Source: Symsagittifera roscoffensis
Lineage: Eukaryota; Xenacoelomorpha; Acoela; Convolutidae
DNA: 32,726 bases
Direction: 5' to 3'
Assembly: GCF_963678635.1 (NCBI RefSeq)
Contig: NW_026970645.1
Coordinates: forward strand, 1-32,726
Of the stretch, positions 25,973-32,726 are shown piece after piece. Within the stretch, counting starts at the first letter, position 1, and the number at the start of each line of letters is the position of its first letter. The translations under genes and the position numbers were made by a program. Below the pieces are notes generated by a model. That model ran no database searches. It saw only the letters and a list, made by a program, of their open reading frames with translations, and had not been told where the DNA came from.

Positions 25973-28857
25973 GTATTTTATTATAAAATTTTAAATCTCA
26001 ACAAAAATCTAATATGAACCCTTACAAAAGCTAGTTTATGAACCATAAAATAGCTTTTGTGCTCATAGTAATTTTTTTTATCAGACAGCTTTATACAGAA
26101 CTGAAAAAAAAATTGACTTTAACTTACTTCGCTTTTATCATTAAGACAAACTTTTGAAAAAGACAAAATGATCGGGTTAAGTACAAAAATTTAATTTCTC
26201 ATCAAAAGAATCGCCGCATTTCAAAATCAATTGACAAAAATCGTTCGAGCCCTTAATCAGACTTTTTTTTAAGTTCCAAAAGAATCCGCGCCATGCATTT
26301 TAGAATTTATGAACCCAAAAGCAGTGTGTACAACACCAGTTGACTCATATCAAAGAGTTAACAAAGAAATGAAACTCAGGATATTTTTCGAGACCGGATG
26401 TGAAAACGTCAATTGTAAATTAGTCTCTAAAAATAATTTGCAACTAGTCATCTACCCTTACTCATATGTACAAACATTGGAAAAATTGTTTTTTTTTCTC
26501 AAAATAAATCGAAAGATTTTATTTTAACATGTTTTCTATCAAAATTCGAGTAATATTGCCAAACTTGACGCAAAACTAATCAGAGAAAGGTGTTCCACAA
26601 ATCATTTCACTCGCTGGATGTACATTAAACAAACAATTAAACAAAATTTTTGATCAACATTATCAAAAATTAACATATTTTTGATAGGATTCCAAATAAA
26701 TATGGGACAGCATAGTTCTCAATTTAATCCTTTTATCTGTTTTAACCATTTTAATCGCAGAGTGGGAAAATTCAAAAAAATTAATGGTAAATCTGAGCAA
26801 TTAAGCGAAACACAGAACGTTTCAAATCAAGTAGTTATATACACGTTTTTTAAAAGCCTTAGTAAAGAATTGGATTCACCGCCTTAATTTTACAGAACTA
26901 GGATAAATTAATAGGCCCAATCAGACTCAACTTAAGAAAAAAAGTAAAACTGATAACTTTGCAATTTGAAAAGGTTCACTCTATCACGAGTCCAAAAAAC
27001 TCTTAAGATGATTTGGTTTACTTGTACACCCAATTTCCCAAGTAAAACAACAAGATTGCTCGTACAAAACCCTGAGCGTTCCGAACGCCCTTGAAATGGC
27101 TGGCTAATGTTTGATAAATAAATAATGGCAAACAATGATTTTTAAGCTGGTAATATCAAAAATTAAGTGTTGCAATTTGAGCCGTGTATGGAGTTAAAAA
27201 ACCAATTAGCTGCCTCAATTCAAACTGAAACATATTGTAAAGCGGAACAACAACACAAACAGTTTTAGGCAGACTCATGTTAGGTAACTAAAATGTGATG
27301 CAGATTCGGCTGGTCTCATATATATCAAGATATCGATCCCCGGAAAACCAGCGTTTTTTTAAAATGATCTCAATAAATGAAAAACACCATCCCGAGTATA
27401 TACATTCCTCATTTTCTTCGAAACTCGGAAAAATGAAGTAATATCGTATCGTGTTAACACAATTACAATCATTTATTGAATCAACATAGATCGAATCAAC
27501 GGAAAAGAGGAAAAACAGTGAGCAAAACAAACTCGGAAATAGAACATCAAAGAAAATTGAAAGATTTCAAGTTCAGAACTTTTAGGATTAAAAATAACGT
27601 CATCTGAATTGTCAGAAATGTAAACGGCAAAAAACAAAAAATAGTCAGAATATGTAATTTGGTAGAAGAGCATAGCAATCATTTTTATGGTAAAAGAGCA
27701 TTACGAAGTTAAACTGTGCAGTGGATAGGCGCAAATTTTTGTTGGAACAATTTAGGATAATGAACGGACATAATAAGATCAAAAAGAGCATTATTTTTGT
27801 GAAATCCGCTTACATTGCTCCACTTACAGTTTGGCCTTGCAATGAGAACAGCAAAATTAACCTTACTGTTCAAAATGGTCGGGGAACTCAGAATGAAACA
27901 TGCGGGAGAAAATTTTTGATTGAAACACTGATGTAGATTTTTGCAACGGTAAATCTGTTATTTAAGAGAATTTTTGGGGAATACAGAAACAAAAACGCGA
28001 AGCAAATATGGTGAGCAAAAAGCGGTTAAGTTTTTTTTGAAGTTTTGAATGTGTTTGCGTTTTTTTTCGATCAATGTACTACTTATATGCAATTAGTGGT
28101 TTCAAATAACTTTGCCGACTATAAAAATTTGGTTTTTGAGTTTCAGTTACTGTAATCTGTGTCAGCAGAGAATTTTTGGACTGATTGTAAGAAAAACTGG
28201 TTATAAGTTTGAGCGGGGTTTCCAACTGGTTATAAGAATTTTTAAGCTTGTTATAAGAAAAAAATTGGTTCTACCTTATTTTGTAACATTCTCAGAGCAC
28301 AATTTTGTAAGAAGTTGTATAATTCTTATGCGAAAAATTCTAAAATAGCGCAATTTGGCCACCTAAGGAAATCGATCCTATGCCGACCCAAAAATACAAA
28401 ATCGACCCTCTCCCTTTTGACTTTTTTAAGACCTCCATTGTTGGCCAGCTGACCTTGAAATTTTTCGACAAGCGATTCCGTAGCCAATATCTTCTTTGTT
28501 TGAGGTAGGCTCGCGCCAAAAAAAGACCATTTTTTGGAGAAAACTGTCGAAACCGTGCCTAAAACCAGCCCCTTGTTTTGTCTCTTTTTTATTTCAAAAA
28601 TTTGCTGCAGTGCAGAAAAATTAGTCATAACATGTTTTTCTAGTGCTTTGGAAGAGCTAGAAAAATCATTTAGGTCATCCTAAAAAAACATAGACAAAAA
28701 AGTTTGAACGTTTTTCGAAAATCCTCACTACCCTCAAGAAAAGACTAGACCTGCCACTGAATACAGGTGAATATTTTTCAGCACATTCACATACTGTTAA
28801 AAATTGGTAGTTTTGCACGTAATGTGTCCAGAATAGAAAAATTTCTAAAAGAATTTT
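25973..28857. other. Non-coding, no gene supported
   Basis: Open frames up to 100 codons occur on both strands without start context, splice logic or domains. Acceptor-like TTTCAG/TTTAAG sites are present, but no exon could be tied to the protease. Confidence 0.45.
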
Positions 28858-29500
28858 GGACCTTCTGAATACCCGTGTTGACCTCCATACACCAAAAATG
28901 CTTATAATACAAATCCATACGACCAAAATCATTATCATTCAATTCCATACATCAAGTGTAGGGAGAAATTGCTCATCAAACAACTTTCATACACTTTCGA
29001 AAAACAATAGACAAAAATAAAGAATTTCTGCTGAAAATTCCTTTTTTTTTGTGTGGCGTGTTTATGTATGCCTTGATCAAGGTCTGATAGTTTGAAATTT
29101 AAAAATATAAAATAATCAACATTGAAAAATTTTGCAAAAAAAATCAAAAATTTGTTACTTTTGCTATCAAATTTCTGAAAGACAGCTCGAAGAAAATTCT
29201 GCTCGTTTTCTAATCATTGTAAATGCAAGACCGTCCAACATTTGGTGTCTTGTGTAACCAAGGTCTTTGTCACAACCAACCTTTTTTAGAAAATAAATTT
29301 AGAAACAAAAAACAACTTTTTGGTGTATGGAAAAAACACCTATCATACAATTTCCATTTTCGGGAAAATGTGTATTATAGAAATTTCATACAATTTTCTG
29401 TACGTATGGAATTGTACAGAAATGTATGAAAATAAATTTTCTATTTATGAGAATTGTATGACAAGCATTTTTGGTCAACTCGGGTACAGAGGTATTTGTT
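28858..29500. repeat. Degenerate foldback, possible non-autonomous transposon
   Basis: TACCCGTGTTGACC...AAAAATGCTT near 28870-28904 on the left has an inverted counterpart AAGCATTTTTGGTCAACTCGGGTA near 29463-29486 on the right, read by eye with a 10-nt insertion on the left. Inside, CCATACA/TGTATGG motifs recur in both orientations. Size about 640 bp. No coding capacity and no clear target duplication were found. Confidence 0.35.
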
Positions 29501-30415
29501 AACCACCCTCACGCGCCAACCTGTAATGGCTCGAATTCAACACGTACCGGAACACTTGAACGATTATGCGTCATAACACATGCTTACTGGACAGTCATCA
29601 ACTATATCTAACAGTTGACAATCTATAAGGCTGCTTCTTTTGATTCCTAGCCACGCAAACGTAATGAGGTTTGTTAATTTAGTGATAAAAAATCTGGTAA
29701 TAACCCTGTGTTTTCGTTAGTTTCAGATTTCCCATAAGTTTTTTGGGTGTTTTATCTAACGAAAAAGCAAAAAAAAAGTTTAGGAACTCACAAAAAACGC
29801 AGTTTATGTGAGATGGACTTTTAACTAAGAGTGAGAGGGCGTGTTAAACACGATAGGTATGTTGAAAAGCATACTGGGACTTCTCTTAATGTTTTAAGTT
29901 TTAAAAATAATTGTGTTGGGCGAGATCTAGACGGTTTTTATTTGTGCACTGGCTAGTTTTTTTCGGAGCCGTCTATCAATGTAGTACAATTAACTGTATT
30001 TCTGCAATCGGAAAAGCCTATATTCGAACAGTTCGTTGAAAACAGTTCAACGCTCACTTATCCTCCTAATGTTATGTATTGTGGGTCTGACTATGACATA
30101 TCTGTATCACAAGGCTTTTAATGAATGCAAGTGGATAATGAGGGCGACTTCGTTTTCGACTGAAACCAAGAGTAATTGTTCCGACATTCGAAGAAAGTGA
30201 GCAATACTCCTGCTCAGTGTGTTTTTGTTCCAATTTTCGATATAGAAGTAACGGAATAATTGTGCTCGGGCTGGGTTTTTTCAGACAAATTTCGTCTTTT
30301 TGACTAGCAATTTTTGACGGAATTTTTTTTATATCAGTGAAAAGGTATTTTTGTCTTAAGTTTGAAAAGATTTTTCACCTGTGATCAATTTTCGTAATGT
30401 TTAAAAATGGTGTTT

Positions 30416-30587
30416 GAAGATGGGGGTTCAAAGATTTCCATTTTAACCAATTTGGGACAATTAGCACGTTATACAATTCGCTCTATGAGCGCGTTTGCGG
30501 GGAAGATGGGGGTTCAAAGATTTCCATTTTAACCAATTTGGGACAATTAGCACGTTATACAATTCGCTCTATGAGCGCGTTTGCGGG
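30416..30587. repeat. Perfect 86-bp tandem duplication
   Basis: 30416-30501 and 30502-30587 are identical by eye, each starting GAAGATGGGGG and ending TTTGCGGG. Identity of both copies implies a very recent duplication or an assembly artefact. Confidence 0.92.
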
Positions 30588-30830
30588 GATTTAATCCGTC
30601 TTAGAAATCGTTCCAAATTAGTTGAAACAAATTTAATTGCCATAATTTTTTTGTTAGTGGATGTAAAGTTTTCAGATGGGTGTTTAAAGATTGCTATTTT
30701 GGAAAATTTGGAACAATTAACACGCGATAAATTTCGCTCTATAAGCGCGTAAGCGGAGGTTAAATCCATCTTAGAATTCGTTCCAAATTGAATGAAACAA
30801 GCTTGATTGCCATAATTCTTTTGTTACAAA
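30588..30830. repeat. Diverged third copy of the same repeat, about 170 bp longer unit
   Basis: AGATGGGTGTTTAAAG at 30674 onward repeats the duplicated sequence in diverged form, about 170 bp after the second copy. The following segments (TTAATCCGTCTTAG and TTAAATCCATCTTAG, then a shared stretch containing TTGCCATAATT) also match, so an older unit of about 170 bp underlies the younger 86-bp duplication. Confidence 0.7.
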
Positions 30831-32414
30831 GAGCAAAAATTTTCCTTTTGCACTTAATATGGCGTGCGGGGTGACGATTTTCACTAAAAGAAATTCAAAT
30901 TTTAGAAAACAGTTTTCATTTTATTTTATTAAAATAATTTCTTAAAGTTTTTTACTGCTCCATAAACCTTAAAAGGCAGTGGGAACATGCGGGGTTTTGC
31001 CCAGATCAGAGCAGATTTGTTTTTGTTTAGTCAATTTTCGTGTTAACTAAGCGTTTCTGATGGACTTCTAGAAGCATCAGAGATATTGTTATCTTTAGCT
31101 CACCTGTGATCGATTTCATTCAAAAAACAAATCAATAGACCTCAAACAGACAACACTGAAATGAGCAGATTGAACCAAGTTTAGTTTCATTTTAAAAAAG
31201 CTTCAAAAAGTCGACGCATATATCAAAAAGAAGGAACCAATTTAATTGCTCATTAAATGCATAAAAGGAGCTAAGATGACATGAATCGAGAAAAAATTCA
31301 CAGATTTAAAAAGTAATTCAACTTGATTCTACCTACTTTCACCTCCGCAAACGCAACTGCTCAATTTCTAGAACTCAGTTCCACAAGGTAATTATAGGCC
31401 CAAAATAAACGAATACAGAGAGAAAGCTGGAAATGGACATAGCTAAAATCAAAACAGTAACACTAGCCATATTGAACAAAAACTTCATCCAAACCTTTCG
31501 AGGATTTGAAAAAAAGAAACACTTAAAAAATCACAAGTTTATCAGAGATTACAGAAATTGTTTCATAATCTTAAACGGATTTTTTTTTTGATAATTGTTA
31601 TGAAAAACTAACATATTCATTTCCGTTAGAAAAATCTTACATCAAAAAACATAGGTAAGGCAATCGAAAAAATGGCTTAACATGAAAAAACAGGAACAAT
31701 TTTTTACAAGATGTTCTAGACACTATTTTAAAGTTGAAAAATAGTTTGAAAACTTGTACACTGTCCAAAACAGGCCAGGAATTTCATTAATAAGGCTTTC
31801 AAACACCAAAAGCTTGTCATCGATGATTTTTTTTCCAACCTGGAGTAATAATCAAGTTTTAACACAACGTTAACAACCAAAAAAACATTAGATAACATAT
31901 TCCAAAAACCCGTGCAAAACACAGTAAAGAAAGTTACTTGATATACTTTTTCCAGAATTACTTCATGTCATAATTTTAACAAATCTTACATTAAGACTTT
32001 CTTTCTTAAAAATTATGTACGTAAGTGTTAATTGTAACTGATGTTTCAAGAAGGAAAACCTTTATTTAAGACCTTTCATTAAGCTTTTCTGAAGACTACG
32101 AAAACGACTACTGTTTTACTCAAAAGTCAATCAGTTTTTTCATGATGAAAAAAACTTTATGAGCTGACAAAAACTTTTTCTATCCCACTTTCAAAAAACG
32201 TTCTCACAAAAACTACAAAATATTTACCATACAAAAGAAAGCTTCAAAGTTTGGATAAAAAACGTTATATTTATGCCTACTGATAATAGTGAAACCCTGA
32301 TTTTAATTTCCGCATTTGTAAGATATAGTTCTAGCTATAGCTCGTTGTTGTTTACGCAAGGGCTGGTTCAATTCAATACATTAAACAAAACCACAATCCA
32401 CGTCTATTCGTAGG
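30831..32414. other. Non-coding, no gene seen
   Basis: AT-rich, no open frame over 70 codons, and no recognisable RNA gene or transposon end. Confidence 0.5.
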
Positions 32415-32460
32415 AACCGCTTACATTTGCTTACTTTATGTGGAAACCGCTTACATTTGC
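32415..32460. repeat. 16-bp direct repeat, period 30
   Basis: AACCGCTTACATTTGC occurs at 32415-32430 and 32445-32460. Confidence 0.85.
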
Positions 32461-32726
32461 GGAATGGGGAACAGCTAACTATGTTTGCTCATTACGGAAC
32501 CTGCGACCAAACTCATATGCAGACAAATTATTAGTACCAACTAACCTAACAGGTATTTGTACGCATAACCAACGACATATTTGTGAATGGAATTCGATTA
32601 CATTTTGGACATTGGTTAGCAGTTGCCTGCAAGTTTTGAGTTATAATTATCAAAATTGCAAAAAACTTTTTTTTATAAATCACAATGACTTAAATATCGA
32701 TATTAATAAGGACTACTTAATGAACA

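Noticed and set aside
26309-26527. 72-codon frame that might be a further protease exon
   Set aside because: No acceptor in a usable phase and no trypsin motif (no DIALL or GDSGGP equivalent).
28326-28628. 100-codon minus-strand frame
   Set aside because: No start context, domain, splice logic or neighbouring exon; likely chance or a repeat fragment.

Overview
The window is animal (invertebrate) genomic DNA. It is AT-rich and has spliced genes with GT...AG introns, AATAAA polyadenylation signals, a long satellite array and trypsin-family protease exons. I cannot assign a phylum from the sequence alone. There is no bacterial gene organisation and no CRISPR array.

Layout: (1) 1-2690 is a tandem satellite of about 278 bp per unit, each complete unit carrying a long hairpin. 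(2) 2802-4256 holds the 3' end of a trypsin-like gene, including a terminal exon whose catalytic-serine motif is degenerate, followed by a poly(A) signal. (3) 5114-22547 is one LTR retroelement of 17,434 bp. It has 410-bp LTRs that differ by one base on my reading, TG...CA ends and a 4-bp ATTG target duplication. (4) 22548-32726 is mostly non-coding, with the first exon of another trypsin-like gene at 24913-25186 and several small repeats.

The element is the centre of interest. It is a Ty3-type (Metaviridae-like), env-bearing provirus about twice or more the size usual for that group. In order it carries: 5' LTR, primer site, leader ORF, gag (capsid plus CCHC knuckle), pol (protease, RT, RNase H, DD35E integrase, GPY module), a 0.6-kb spacer, two tiny membrane proteins overlapping by ATGA, a 377-codon ORF with no methionine, a signal-peptide-bearing envelope glycoprotein, a 602-aa unrecognised protein, a canonical-looking 76-nt intron just after that stop codon, a structured 3' region with a 58-aa ORF, and the 3' LTR. 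The plus strand of the body is A-rich and G-poor, unlike the flanks. The layout resembles that of a complex retrovirus: structural genes, accessory membrane proteins, and ORFs that probably need spliced mRNAs.

Several reading frames are broken: TAA directly after a candidate gag ATG, an in-frame TGA late in gag, frame changes inside RT and env, and a frame change at the pol end. With almost identical LTRs these are either very recent lesions, sequence errors, or (for gag/pol and the splice-dependent ORFs) genuine expression signals. All functional statements rest on motifs read by eye; no database search was possible.
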